Shown one piece after another: positions 1 to 10,847 of a stretch of 64,000 nt of DNA (position 1 is the first letter of the stretch; every line of letters starts with the position of its first letter). The notes under the pieces are model-generated. The model saw nothing but the letters and a program-made list of their open reading frames with translations. It was not told where the DNA came from and ran no database searches. The position numbers and the translations under genes were made by a program. The stretch is from Fonsecaea monophora (Eukaryota; Ascomycota; Eurotiomycetes; Chaetothyriales; Herpotrichiellaceae). The stretch is from the NCBI RefSeq assembly GCF_001642475.1, contig NW_019173944.1, positions 310,001 through 374,000 of the forward strand, in the 5' to 3' direction.

Positions 1-1
1 A

Positions 2-1585
2 GTCGTGGCCATCTACGATATCGGTTGTCTGAGTGGATGCATCATCTGTGGTTTTGTTGGCCAGATGCTCGGTCGCCGCCTGTTTATCGTCATCGGGGGA
101 CTTCTGATCTGTCTCGGAGCTGGGCTGCAGGCTGGGGCGCAGGGTACCTCGTATCTGATCTCTGGGCGTGTCGTTGGAGGTCTTGGAATGGGCATCATCA
201 CCGTCATGGTACCGGTCTGGGTCGCCGAGACGGCCAAAGCAGCGACTCGAGGCGCCTTGATCGCGACTCAGCTATCAATCGTCATCCTGGGCCTCACCAT
301 CGCCTACTGGTTCGACTACGGCATGATTCGCAACCATCCCGATACCGAGGCCGTCTGGCGTTTGCCCATCGCTTTCCAAGTGGTCTTCATCCTGTTGACC
401 TTTGCCATGATCTTCTTCCTCCCGGAGTCGCCCCGTTACCTCTACGCCAAAGGCCAGACTGCCGACGCCGACGATGTCATGTCTCGCATCTACTCGGTCC
501 CGGTTGACAGCGAGGAGGTATCCAAGCACCGTTGCGATGTGTTTGCGGCTCTGGAAGCCGAGAAGGAGTACAACTTCAATTTCAAGAACCTCTTTTACGA
601 TGATTCGCCGGTGAACACAACCTGGCGGCTGTGGCTTGGTGTCTTGGTTCAGGTGAGAAATACCGCCACTCCTGACTGTGAGGAGAGTGGTCAAGCTAAC
701 ATCTGGTAGTTCTTTCAACAAATGGATGGGTGAGTGGTATCAGAACTGCTACTAACTACTAACTAACTGGTGCAAAGCAACAACATCGTCTCATACTACG
801 CGACCTTTCTCTTCATCAATTCTCTCGGCATGTCGCAAAACCAGGCTGCCATCACGAGCGGTGGTGTCACATTACTCTTCCTCGGTGGGACTGCGACTAC
901 CATATACACAATGGAGAGATTCGGCCGACGATCAGTCATGCTATGGGGAGCCGTTTTCTGCTCTTTGTTCATGATCCTATTCACCATCGGACTCGCTGTC
1001 AACAACGACTCTTCCAACAAGCTTGCTGTTGTCAGCATCTTCCTGTTTGAGTTTGTGTTTGGTGCCTCGTGGTGCGGTGCGCCATGGATTGTAAGTTACT
1101 CACCAGAGTCTGAAGAGGGACATGACTAACTATTGGTCTCTTTAGTACGTACCTGAGATAGCACCTCTTCATGTGTAAGTGACACTTCCCAAAATGCCCC
1201 CAGCTGCCATGATGATCTTCATGGTCGGAGACTCCTAGAACCAAACTGACCATTCATTTACAGTCGTCACATTGGCACCTCGATGGGCGTCTTCACGCAA
1301 TGGATCATCACGTTCATCGTGGTCAAGTTTGGACCGAAGGGGATCCAGGCTTCCGGATGGAAATTCTACCTGCTCTTCTGCGTCTTCAACGTCCTGGCCG
1401 TGCCGTTTGTCTACTTCTTCGTCAAGGAGACCAAGGGTCTGAGCTTGGAGGAGATCGACGTGCTCTTTGCGAAGAAGGAGTACAAGCACGTGTTGGAGGC
1501 AAGACTTCGGGGTGACGCAGAGGCGGGAGAAAAGGGTGCGGTCGAGAAGCAGGAGATTACCCATGAGACATTCGAGATGAAGTAG
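2..1585 (+). CDS. MFS sugar transporter, 5' end outside the window
   Basis: Major facilitator superfamily sugar/H+ symporter in the plasma membrane. The visible part is about 444 aa. It begins inside a membrane helix (VAIYDIGCLSG), followed by the GRR loop of the TM2-TM3 motif. PESPRYL marks the end of TM6, and QFFQQMDGNNIVSYY is the family's TM7 signature. ETKGLSLEE near the C-terminus is the usual end of TM12. Four introns restore this continuity: 653-709, 730-777, 1091-1145 and 1175-1263, all GT-AG with matching phases. The QFFQQ motif is split between a 20-nt exon (710-729) and the next one, and a 29-nt exon (1146-1174) encodes YVPEIAPLHV. Roughly the first 60-80 residues lie upstream of the window. 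The substrate cannot be told from sequence. Confidence 0.9.
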
Positions 1586-2366
1586 ATGTACAGTGCGCAC
1601 TGCAGCGGTGTTGTTAGAGGCATCGTCCTCGAAGGACAAGAGGAGGTTGAAGGACGACAATGATAGATTGCTAGAGGTTTAGAGTCCGGAGCCAGCCGCA
1701 GCTGCCAAAGACAAGACAAGTCAAGACAAGACAAGACAAGCCTTTAGAACTAACAAAGCCGCTTCCTATAGATCAAGAAGGATAGCCTAGCACCTGATCG
1801 TCCATGGATAGGAAAAGTTGCGCTTCTAAGCTTTTTTCTCTCGATTATGGCTTGCATCACCTTCATGTCGGAGTCAACTGCGTCCGACTGCGCCCATGTT
1901 CTACCACCACCACCTCCACTACCACCACCAAAATCCAAACTGTCCGTGCCTCGAAGCATCTACACAATCCACTCGATGCATTTCGCTTTTCTCTACCAAG
2001 CTACCCAGCCTCCATCGCTTCACCGATCGGATCGGATGCGGACAATGACTCATTTTCTGTACCTCGCTCAGGGATTTGGCCCCTTGGCTAGTCGCTACTT
2101 AATTCGACCACCGCGAGCCGAGGAACATGGGCTGTGGCAGTGGGCTGTGAGCAACACATTGAGTCATTGTCATCAATCCTTCGATGGCACTGCGTGTGAT
2201 GGACACATCATATATTGCATGGAATGGTATGCACACAAACGGAGTGATGGTTTATCATGCTCGCCAGAGTCGTGTTTCTCCTACTCCTCCATCATTGGGC
2301 AAGCATTAAAGCAAATCGCCACATAACTATTGATATCAGCTCACAGATTGCACTCAAAATCCCACC
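1586..2366. other. intergenic, transporter 3' end to RBR ligase start
   Basis: 781 bp between two plus-strand genes. It holds an (ACAAG)n-like microsatellite at 1708-1740 and a CCA-rich stretch near 1900-1931. Short open frames on both strands look like chance and resemble no known protein. Presumably it contains the transporter 3' UTR and the promoter of the next gene. Confidence 0.6.
1708..1740. repeat. (ACAAG)n microsatellite
   Basis: Imperfect tandem array of a five-base unit ACAAG, with one interruption, about 100 bp after the transporter stop codon. Confidence 0.8.
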
Positions 2367-3487
2367 ATGCTGATCCATAATAGCTCCTTGGCCGACGAGA
2401 TCTACGCCCTCAACGCCATCTACAGTGAGGGTCAGTTTGCCGCAACCTATTCCGATGCGCACCACACGACCGTGTCAATGCGACTTCCTGGGCTCAGCTA
2501 TTCATTCCTGCTCCATGTTTTGGACGACTATCCTCAATCGCCTCCGAAGGTACTCGGAGTCGACAACCTCGTGGAGAGCTTGAAGCAGGAAGTCCAACAA
2601 AACGCCGTCTACTTAGGAGCGTGTGTCCAGGCCGTCCACTCCTCCGAAAGTGTGTGTCTATACGATGCCATCGAGGAGTTCCAGAATGTTTATACTGTCC
2701 TGCAAGCGCATACTCGTCAATCTCGAGACCCGAGAGAGGACGCGCAACTGAATTCGGCTAAAAGAGCCATCATACTGAAAGATTTGGCGGCCCGAGCCAG
2801 GGCGAAGGCGTCTGCAGGAGGCCACGAAAGCATCACCACGGATTCACGGTTCGATGTAGTCGACTGTGTTGTTTGTATGGACGCTTTCTTCAGGGTCGAC
2901 GTCGTGAGCTTGGAGTGCCGCCATTTATTCTGTCGGGATTGTCTTCACGGCACGTTTGGGCCACCACCTTCGTATTTCGGAGTCTGGACTAACTGAGTAC
3001 AGATGGTGCCCGGAACATGTTCAAGACGAGAAGCGAGATCAAGTGCTGTGGGCGGAGTGTACCACTCAAAGTGATTCGCGAGCACGGCGGCCTCGACGCA
3101 GAGGCTGTTGACGTCCTCGCCCACTGGCTCGAGGAAGTCCACGCTCCGAACCCGGTATATTGCCCGTGGGAAGACTGCCTGGCGCACATTCCGAGTTTTT
3201 GGGTCAAGGGAGACTACGTCAAATGCCCTTTCTGTAAGAAGAGGATGTGTATGGGCTGCAGGGGAAAGGAACACAGCGGGTTATGCATGCGAGACAAGAA
3301 GCTAGAGAGGCTCATCAAGAGACAGAAATGGAAGTTCTGCCCCGACTGTGGGCATCTCGTTGAAAGGAAGGAAGGATGCAACCATATGACCTGCGTTTGC
3401 TCCTCCGAGTTCTGCTATCGATGCGGAAAGACTTGGGAGAGGAGCGGACCGACCTGCGACTGTGGGTTCTTTCGACCACTTGATTGA
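2367..3487 (+). CDS. RWD-domain RBR-type E3 ubiquitin ligase
   Basis: Predicted RING-between-RING ligase that accepts ubiquitin from an E2 onto its own cysteine before transfer. The N-terminal ~110 residues form an RWD domain (LADEIYALNAIY, then a YPQSPP turn). RING1 starts at CVVCMDAFF and continues ECRHLFCRDC. The IBR follows (YCPWEDC through CPFCKKRMCMGC). RING2/Rcat follows (KFCPDCGHLVERKEGCNHMTC), with the presumed catalytic Cys in EGCNHM. One intron interrupts RING1 near 2954-3002. GTTTGG at 2954 to the AG at 2997 keeps the frame and gives a normal RING1 spacing up to KCCGRSVPL, but that acceptor is very close to the branch site. Another option is 2982-3025, so the junction is uncertain. 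Start at 2367 has ACC before ATG. Substrate unknown. Confidence 0.85.
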
Positions 3488-3665
3488 AAGGGACAACTGA
3501 CCCAGGACTCCCTCATGTATCACCAGTTCGAGATATGGAGTCATGTTTTGGGCCCTGCCTTGGATGGTCGCCGTGCACCAGCATGTCACAAGGCAGCCTC
3601 GTTTCCCAAGTACGACTGTCTCGCACCTCACAGACTATGAACGACCGCCAACTCGCCGACACAGT

Positions 3666-4568
3666 CTAGGCACGACTCCCGTATTCATTCCAGAAAATAT
3701 CCATGGCTTCCGAGAATGATTTGGTCGGCAGATCCAACAGCCGATTTCCAAACCCGGGCCTCCCTTCATACTGATTACCCTGTGCGAAGGTGCCAAAGGT
3801 CAACTTTGGCAGCGCGCTGTTGTCGCCATTCCTGACCTCCTGCTTCCCTTGTTCTAGCCACGGGCCGTGCTCGACGTTTTCTACCTGCCACCCGGGCATC
3901 TTCTGCTGCACCGCATCCAACATTTCCTTTTGGTTGGTCCTGAAATCCTGGACCAGCAAAATCCGATTTTTGGACACGTCGGGCTTCTCGATCGCCTTGA
4001 CCACGGCCAAAGCGACGGTGTCCATGGTTGTGGCGACGAATTTGGGCTCGCCACCGTCTATCAAAACGGCTTTCTTCTGGTCGAAGTGCAGCTGAAAGAA
4101 GCCAGAGATGAGGCCCATCTCAAAGAAGGCGTTGCAGCAAACACTGGTCCACTCGAGGCCCGTGTCTTGCTTGGAGATCAGGTAGTCACGAACGTCGTGC
4201 TTGATCTTGAACATCTCCCGCAACTGGAGCAGCCAGTCCGGCAAGTCGTCCAGGCCGAACTCGGTGGGGAAATACCGCTTCACTTTTGCGGCGATGCAGG
4301 CGTCGATGAACCTGTACTGCTGGTGCATGCCCATCATGGAGATGGCGGAGATGACAACGTCGACATCCTTGAAGGCGTCTGTGAGCTCGGCGACCGGATA
4401 GTCGTCAGCGACGCGGGTGACGGTGACGGCATCGGGGAATTTTGCGGGGGAAGAATGGCGTGTCAAGACCGTGACCTGGAAGTTTTGTGAAGAGGCCAAC
4501 AGGTGTTTGAGGATCAGAGTACCTAGATTGCCGGAGCCGCCGATGAGACAGATTCGTCGAAAGGCCAT
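3666..4568 (-). CDS. NmrA-like / isoflavone reductase-like NAD(P)-binding protein
   Basis: About 300 aa atypical short-chain dehydrogenase of the NmrA/PCBER group, probably cytosolic. The N-terminus MAFRRICLIGGSGNLG contains the dinucleotide-binding GGxGxxG loop. Next come a beta strand ending in VTRHSSPAKF and the segment DVDVVISAISMMGMHQQ typical of this family. YFPTEFGLD lies at the expected substrate-pocket position. An in-frame ATG 14 codons upstream (4610) gives a longer form, but the Rossmann strand starts right after 4568, so I chose the inner start. Single exon. It converges with the RBR ligase gene, 178 bp apart. Members include redox sensors and secondary-metabolism reductases, and the sequence does not say which this is. 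Confidence 0.85.
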   Translation of the reverse strand: MAFRRICLIGGSGNLGTLILKHLLASSQNFQVTVLTRHSSPAKFPDAVTVTRVADDYPVAELTDAFKDVDVVISAISMMGMHQQYRFIDACIAAKVKRYFPTEFGLDDLPDWLLQLREMFKIKHDVRDYLISKQDTGLEWTSVCCNAFFEMGLISGFFQLHFDQKKAVLIDGGEPKFVATTMDTVALAVVKAIEKPDVSKNRILLVQDFRTNQKEMLDAVQQKMPGWQVENVEHGPWLEQGKQEVRNGDNSALPKLTFGTFAQGNQYEGRPGFGNRLLDLPTKSFSEAMDIFWNEYGSRA

Positions 4569-5455
4569 GATTGTGGAATGAGTAGCGGGAGCGGGCCCTT
4601 TGAGGTGCACGAGCTTGATGTGACTGACTATGATACTGATATCGCCAGTCGTAGAGAAAAGGATGTAATTACTTGTATATATCGTACTTTCGTAGGGGTC
4701 CTTACCTACAGTAAATAGATCCGTTTGAGGGTAAGGGGGTTACCTGAAAGAGAGCTCTTTGACGTCTTTTTTCCCCCTTTCCTCCTGTTCGTGCTACTCC
4801 ACCCCGTCTATGGTAATTCTTCTCAGCTCCTTCGGCAGATTGAATCTTGGGACATTTCCGGATGTGGAACGTGGAGCGTGGGGCAAGTTCTTGAGAAAAG
4901 AATAATAAGGGTCTGACAGAAAGAGTTTTCTGCGGGGAAGGCATGTCTCGCCACCACCACCACCACCACCAAGCACGCAGGTGGCAGGCTGGCAGGGCAT
5001 GTGGAAAGGCACGGGATAATGAAGGATAGACCGTGTCAGACAATAAATAATTGGTCCTACCTTTCTTCATCTTCACCCTCACCTTCACCTTGACTTTGAC
5101 CTTGAGCATCCCCTTTGCTCTCGCCATTATACCTCGTACCTGATCCCCGAACAGTACTCAGGATGCTCGATATGTTGGGAGGCAATTCGACGTGAGTTAG
5201 AAAAAAAACCTCCAAGAACAAGGGCCCATCATCCCTCGTTTTATCCTTTTTGCCTTTTTTTTTTTAATATGTTTATTCGATGGATTGTCTACCTGTACCA
5301 TTAGCGCTCCCGGTACCTCTGTCTTTATAATTCAGGACACGCGGAGTGATACAAAACGAAATCCTTGCGATGAGATGACAAAACTAGGTTGCCAGGTATA
5401 CGAGGTACATGTTAAGTAGGTAGACCTGATGTGTCCGTCTCTGCATTCTGCGGCG
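4569..5455. other. intergenic upstream of the NmrA-like gene
   Basis: 887 bp with no supported gene. It contains a (CCA)n run at 4951-4971, a stretch at about 5068-5110 of repeated CACCTT/CTTGAC-like hexamers, a T-run near 5256-5267, and 7-bp inverted repeats CCTTACC (4700-4706) and GGTAAGG (4730-4736). A minus-strand open frame here encodes only low-complexity KV and W runs, so I did not call it a gene. Confidence 0.6.
4951..4971. repeat. (CCA)n microsatellite
   Basis: Seven uninterrupted CCA units in the intergenic stretch between the NmrA-like and nuclease genes. Confidence 0.85.
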
Positions 5456-6591
5456 TTACGTCTCCACCTTTGGCTGATCGGGCTGCATCTGCACTTTCAT
5501 GGCCTCGTCGCCGTGGCCGCCGCTTCTACCAAACTCGACGCCAGCTCTCTTCATCTGCACTCGCTGCTCCGCCAGCGCGTTGATCCACTGCCCGAGCCGC
5601 CACCCAGCTTTGGCCACCTGTTCCTCCACAATTGGCACTGCGCCCCTGTAGTAGGCGTCAGACAGGTCGTCGGGCCCCCGCCATTCCCAATTGCAGCACG
5701 TCTCACAGGGGTCTGGGCCGAGGTTTATCCCGACGTCCTTGAGCACATAGGTGCAGATGAAGGCGTTAGCCTCGGACGCCCAAGCCAGTGCACACTCCTG
5801 CGCCTTCGTGATGTTGGTGCACTGGTCCGACACGTCTACGCCACCCCTCCCAACGTCGAGCCGCTTCTTCAAATCCGCCGCCCACTTGACCGAGAGCTGC
5901 TTGTCATATTCGTTGTCCGGGTCCGCGTCGCGCGGCTTCTTGTACCCGCGCAACTTCTGGATGATCAGCTTGTCCCACACCTGGTGCAGATCCTCTTTCC
6001 TCGAGTCCGCCGCGCCCCATTGAACCATCAACTTCGTGCCCCCGCGGCATTTCTGCTCCGTGTGTAAAGGCTGCGTGATGTCGCCGAGGAAATGCAATAG
6101 GAATTTGAGGGCGTTGCTCTGATCTCCTAGCTTCAACCGTGGATTGTTGACTCGTTTGGTCTTTTGACAACCCGTCACCATGGGCCATAGAGCGTCAGTT
6201 TACACACCATAGTCTTTTTTAGGATAATATCAATGTAAGGTATGGGCAACTCTCTCACCATGTTTGCAATGGCCGTCACGATACATTTCTTGTCAGGATC
6301 GCAGTCGGCGTTGAAGTTGACCTTGCATTTCTTGGGCGGGTTGTCCTTTGCGTCGATATAGTGCCACGGCTTGGACCAGGGCATCCTAGTCTGCGTCGCC
6401 CAGTCATCAGCCCAGACCGCGCCGTCGGAGATGTCGAATGACTCGGTCGGGTGCACGAGCTCGTCAAACAGGTTCTCTGCTTCCGGGGTGAAGTACATCT
6501 GGGCGAGGTATCCGACGGTGCGGTGTCCGAGTTCGCCCCATGAGAAGGCCTTGCTCGCCAGACAAAGGAGGATGAGAAGGCGAGCCTTCAT
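5456..6591 (-). CDS. secreted S1/P1-type zinc nuclease
   Basis: Extracellular single-strand-specific nuclease (3'-nucleotidase/endonuclease) of the P1/S1 family, 345 aa. A signal peptide of about 17 residues (MKARLLILLCLASKAFS) ends just before Trp. In this family the mature N-terminal Trp helps bind zinc. The other ligand motifs are present in order: GELGH, WADDW, WHYID, HFLGDITQPLH and DLHQVWD. One 98-nt intron at 6161-6258 (GTGAGA...CAAAAG) joins AIANM to TKRVNNPR and gives the usual spacing to NALKFLLHFLGD. Exons are 6259-6591 and 5456-6160. A Met 23 codons upstream would hide the signal peptide, so the start at 6591 is preferred. Such enzymes commonly serve phosphate scavenging. Confidence 0.94.
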
Positions 6592-6964
6592 CGTGAGGTT
6601 CGCGACGTCAGTAGAAGTGCTGTTTATGTGTTTTGAGCGCAATGATACGCAGGTACCCAACTACCAGACGTCAAAGTAGAAGCAGTGCTGGAGAACAAGA
6701 ACTGGCTTCTACCCCGGAATAAATAGCGAATGGACAAGGAACGAGCATGTGCCACTGGATCTCAGAGCTGAAAGCTTCTGTCTCTTGAACTCTCATCCAC
6801 CACATCCACATGCTGAGAGTCCGTGCTGGAGCTGCTGCTGTGCATTGGTTGTAGAGATTCGAGTTACACAAAGGATGGGGGAGTGGAGGGAATACGAACA
6901 GTGAGCGTCAGGAACACGAAGACAGTCGCGGGCGAGTACAGTTCAGCTCCTCCAAGATACATGT

Positions 6965-6987
6965 AGCCAGCCAGCCAGCCAGCCAGC
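6965..6987. repeat. (AGCC)n microsatellite
   Basis: Five or more tandem AGCC units in the nuclease upstream region. Confidence 0.85.
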
Positions 6988-8017
6988 GCCTTTGAAGAGC
7001 GGAAGGGCATCCAGACCATGGTTGTGTGCGGAGTTCCTCAAGGGTACATGCTCGATGCTCTATCGCGTGGGCGTTCATGGACAATCCGTGACCTGCCTGT
7101 CAGCGAGAAACGATGCCTTTTGAATGTCCTAGGGAGTTGACTCTGTAGCACTCTAAGGCTGTCATGGAAATTCTCGCGTGCTTTGTTTGTGTCTGTATGC
7201 AGGAGCTGAACCACCTTGACGAACACGAATACGAACGCAGAGGTGGGACGGGGCTCGGCATTGATCCTGAGCATTCAGACAGCGCGACATACAAATAGTG
7301 TCTCCTGGCAGGCACCGCTTCTTGACATGACATGACCAATCTGTCTGGCGGAGCAGCACCGAGGTCATTTCTTATTGAGATGGGCTATACCACCGGCTGG
7401 TAGATTGACCTGGTGACAAAAGGGGTACAGCCTTGTGCGGAGTCCACAGGGCACAAGGCTGAAGGGATGGATAGCATGATGAGTGTTTGAGCCACACGGT
7501 TGACTTGGACCTGATGCGAAATGCCTCGTAGATTCCGTCAATGATAGATAGCTACAATTGCAGCGAGGTGTCGGAGACACGTCTTAAGGCCTGCACTCAA
7601 CTGAAAATCCAATACCTGAAGCATGGCCGCTACAATATTTTGGCACGTTTCGGGTTTCAGATTGCCACGCATCCGTGCCCACCAGATCAACATTACCATT
7701 TGGGGTATAGGGACAACTTCCTCTTGACTGTGAGGAGTTGCATCTCACGTCAGAGCAGGGATCAATTCTCTCAATGTTTGTGCAATGCATCGTTGTCACT
7801 GGGGCCTCCACCAAAGCTGTGGTTCCGCCGAGACAAGGCTGCGGGGTCCCGTGAGAGGCTTTGGTCGTGACTTTGTGCTTGGAGAAGTCGTCTTTGGGGC
7901 GTCATGCCAGACAAACAAGTTTACAGAATCACAATCAACAGCTGGAAACAGGTCTAGGTATCTACTCTATGAAAGACTGCAGCGCAGTCTCTCATTGACC
8001 TATTTGGGCAGGATGCT

Positions 8018-8040
8018 CACGTGCAGGTCATGGTCACGTG
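8018..8040. promoter_or_regulatory. paired CACGTG E-boxes upstream of the transglutaminase-like gene
   Basis: Two TCACGTGC sites, with CACGTG cores at 8018-8023 and 8035-8040, lie 17 bp apart and about 280-300 bp before the ATG at 8321. CACGTG is the classic target of fungal bHLH factors such as Cbf1/Pho4 types. Function here is inferred from sequence and position only. Confidence 0.4.
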
Positions 8041-8320
8041 CTGTTTCGGCCCCCATGCCCCTTTCGCCACAATCCCATGAGGCATGGCACAGCCATGGCA
8101 GGCCAACCGACATGCTGCGCAACGCCGCGTGCTTCGTACTCCCTCCATACTTTGCTTTCGTGCTCCATGTCGCATGTCGCTCACTTGTATTCCCAAAAGT
8201 CTTGTCTTCTCACCTGTCCGCTCGCTTTCAGTCATGCCCATTCTGACATGACTACGACATTCTCTTGTCCCCCCCTAAACTCCATTCAAGGCGACAATAC
8301 CAGTATTTTGACTTGCAGCC

Positions 8321-10426
8321 ATGAGTGAGGATCCTTCCTTTGTCACTCTGACGCTCCAGCAGCGTATCGCTGCCTTGAATGCTGCCCATATTGGCCGAAT
8401 ACCTGGGGAGCCACCCCAACCCTCGCCGCGCCCCCCTCCTCCTGTCCCTTACAGACGTCCCCCTCTGGTCAAACAGAACACCATCAACAACCCGCCTGAA
8501 CACCTCAATGGTTCAGTTACCCACTCGAGATCAGGTAATCAGCCTGCTCCTCCACCTGCAGCGAGAAAACAGCCTCCGCCCCTCCCTTGTCGAAATCCCC
8601 CGCTTGAAGAACAGAGGCGAGGTTCGGTGACATCGATCAACTCTAGTGGTACGAGTGACACCGCCTCTTCAAAAGCCACAACCACTCGTACCAAGTCTAC
8701 AGACTCGGCCAGCCGGATCAAAGCACCGGCATGGGGCGAGTGCGAACTCCCTTCTCTACCTCCTCGGAGTGGTAATACACCTGTGGTCTCTAGAAAGCAC
8801 TCGGAGGATCTTCCCAAATATGTCAGTCGAGTTCCATCAAGCACAACACTCGTCACTTCAGCCACCACCACGGAAGCAAAACCTGCACCTCCTCCGCGCC
8901 CATCTCTTCCGCCGAGACGCCCTTCCCGGAAACATGAGGCTGAACACCGGGAGCATGTGGCCGAGACTCTAAGGAAGATGCCTCCCGTACCCTCAGTTGA
9001 ATCAATAGAAAAGGCAAAAAAGGCGGCGTTCTTCTACAACACCCCCAAAGAACAACCATACCACCAGGAACCTGTCCCAGTCATGGAACCAATTCAACTG
9101 CCACTGAAAGAACCTGTGTCACTACCTGTTCGAGAACAACCAGGCCCAATGTTAGCCAAGGGGCACGTCCCTGTCTCATTGGGAAAGACCATAAATGGTT
9201 ACTTGAAAGACGTCCAATCGGCTCCACCACCCGTCCCAAAGTTCTCTCGACCAGATCTTTCTGCCATACAGGCGACTAAACCCAAATTTGCTCCGAGCAC
9301 TCCTCCAGTGCATGGCAGTCCTCAGGCTGCGTCCAGTGTCTGTCTAGTCTGCCGAGACTTCTCTGGCCCGGATACCCAAGCCACTCTGTTCCCTAGGACT
9401 CAGGTCACTTCGTTACAGGTTTTAGCCCATCAGCTAACCTCCCCATTTCCATCTCCTACCGACAAGGCACGGGCGATTTTCACCTGGCTACACCACAACA
9501 TTGCCTATGATGTTGTTAGCTTCTTTAATAACAACGTACGAGGATCAACGCCACAATCAACCCTGCAAAGTGGCCTGGCAGTTTGTGAAGGCTATGCTGC
9601 ACTTTTCACAAATCTTGCCACCTATGCTGGCCTCGAATCTGTCGTTATCTCAGGTCATGGCAAAGGCTATGGTTTCAATGCCCTCCCACCTGGGGCTCCT
9701 CTTCCCCCTTACAATGCAGGTCATGCATGGAATGCTGTGAAGATTGACGATGGAGAATGGAAACTTATCGACACATGCTGGGGTGCAGGCTATGTCCAAG
9801 GTGCAGGTCGGCCCTACGTGGCTAAATTTAACCCGGATTTCTTCACCATGTCGAATGAAGAATTTGCGATCAAGCATTTCCCGGGTAATAAAGATCAGTT
9901 TTTCCTTCCTGAGGGACGACGCATGAGTTGGGAAGAGTATATCGTGATTGACCCTGCCTGCTGGCCAGACATGGTTGAAGGACCGACGATTTTTACAAAT
10001 GCAAAAGAAGACTACTCGATTGGCGAGAAGTCGGTGTTTCCGCGAGCGAGGAAAATCAGCGTACGTCAGCCCGATAGTGTCCGATTTCAGTTCGGTCTCA
10101 GATGTGCGCACTGGACATTGGAACGACATACGCAAAAAGGACCACCCCCTGTATTCATTGTCTCGATTAATGGTGTTGATGGGCGAGATAAGGATCTTGT
10201 TCCCATGGACTACTATCCCGGCCCCACGGGACAGGGTGGTGATATATGGGCGGTCGATATCCCAGCCCGCCAGCTGGGTGCACCTGGCCAGACCATCACG
10301 CTGTTTGCAGTCACGACCTTTGGCAACAGGCAGGATGCTCGAGGTCTCACAGTGATGGAGTTTCGCGAGGGCAAAGGCAGAGTTGGGATGGGATTTACCG
10401 GCGTCGCAGCCTGGGACTTGGTTTGA
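8321..10426 (+). CDS. proline-rich transglutaminase-like (KY/Cyk3-related) protein
   Basis: 701 aa, single exon. Residues 1 to about 330 are disordered and carry many PPxP-type runs (PSPRPPPPVPYRRPP, PAPPPRPSLPPRRP), which look like ligands for SH3 domains. A transglutaminase-like core spans about 375-490: KARAIFTWLHHNIAYD, LAVCEGYAALF, GHAWNAV and WKLIDTCWG. They supply the papain-like triad C422, H468 and D484. The C-terminal half resembles the KY/Cyk3 domain arrangement. Cyk3 family members act in cytokinesis together with SH3 partners. This protein has no SH3 domain of its own that I can see, so it may be a partner rather than the Cyk3 orthologue. The triad appears intact, but whether it is enzymatic is unknown. 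Confidence 0.8.
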   Translation: MSEDPSFVTLTLQQRIAALNAAHIGRIPGEPPQPSPRPPPPVPYRRPPLVKQNTINNPPEHLNGSVTHSRSGNQPAPPPAARKQPPPLPCRNPPLEEQRRGSVTSINSSGTSDTASSKATTTRTKSTDSASRIKAPAWGECELPSLPPRSGNTPVVSRKHSEDLPKYVSRVPSSTTLVTSATTTEAKPAPPPRPSLPPRRPSRKHEAEHREHVAETLRKMPPVPSVESIEKAKKAAFFYNTPKEQPYHQEPVPVMEPIQLPLKEPVSLPVREQPGPMLAKGHVPVSLGKTINGYLKDVQSAPPPVPKFSRPDLSAIQATKPKFAPSTPPVHGSPQAASSVCLVCRDFSGPDTQATLFPRTQVTSLQVLAHQLTSPFPSPTDKARAIFTWLHHNIAYDVVSFFNNNVRGSTPQSTLQSGLAVCEGYAALFTNLATYAGLESVVISGHGKGYGFNALPPGAPLPPYNAGHAWNAVKIDDGEWKLIDTCWGAGYVQGAGRPYVAKFNPDFFTMSNEEFAIKHFPGNKDQFFLPEGRRMSWEEYIVIDPACWPDMVEGPTIFTNAKEDYSIGEKSVFPRARKISVRQPDSVRFQFGLRCAHWTLERHTQKGPPPVFIVSINGVDGRDKDLVPMDYYPGPTGQGGDIWAVDIPARQLGAPGQTITLFAVTTFGNRQDARGLTVMEFREGKGRVGMGFTGVAAWDLV

Positions 10427-10813
10427 CATGCCGCTCTTTTTGGCTGCAAGATACTATGGTTAATTCGCATTATCAGCATGGCGCTTGGAAAGTTAGCACC
10501 AGCTGGAGAGAGACGCTGAGGAACCGCGCCTGTAAACCGTGTACGGTTTGGTTTCGCATTTGGATGCACAAATGGAAGGCAAGTCCTGGATCACATTGGA
10601 AACTCCCCACCTGCATCGAGATCAACGGGGTTGATCTCGTGGGTACGAAACCAAGCAGGGACGAAGAAAGAAGAAGCGTCCAAATCTTCAATCCAATCAT
10701 GAAATGTGTTTGAGTGAGAGTGGGAGAGAAACAGGACAAAGGCACCAAAAGGAACGATGGTGCCAATATTAATGATAATGAAACCCCGACCAACATAAAG
10801 ATACCCCATGTAG

Positions 10814-10815
<2 letters not shown>

Positions 10816-10847
<32 letters not shown>
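10816..10847. repeat. (GT)n(GA)n microsatellite
   Basis: A GT dinucleotide run (10816-10834) passes directly into a GA run (10834-10847), in the 3' intergenic region of the transglutaminase-like gene. Confidence 0.9.

Larger units (their letters stand above)
6592..8320. other. long divergent intergenic region
   Basis: 1.73 kb between the nuclease (minus) and the transglutaminase-like gene (plus), both reading outward. It contains an (AGCC)n run at 6965-6987 and a pair of CACGTG sites close to the plus-strand gene. Open frames here (for example 7541-7870 and 7785-8246) show no recognisable domain and look like chance. It probably holds both promoters and 5' UTRs. Confidence 0.6.

Noticed and set aside
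3867..4490. 207-codon plus-strand frame over the NmrA-like gene
   Set aside because: It is the antisense shadow of a gene with a clear Rossmann motif.
4702..5127. Minus-strand open frame of 141 codons upstream of the NmrA-like gene
   Set aside because: The product is KV repeats and a run of tryptophans from a CCA microsatellite. It is low-complexity, with no homology I recognise.
5429..6067. 212-codon plus-strand frame over the P1 nuclease
   Set aside because: It is antisense to an exon with all zinc-ligand motifs intact.
9650..10429. 259-codon frame antisense to the transglutaminase-like gene
   Set aside because: It is a mirror of a well-supported coding exon and has no recognisable family features.
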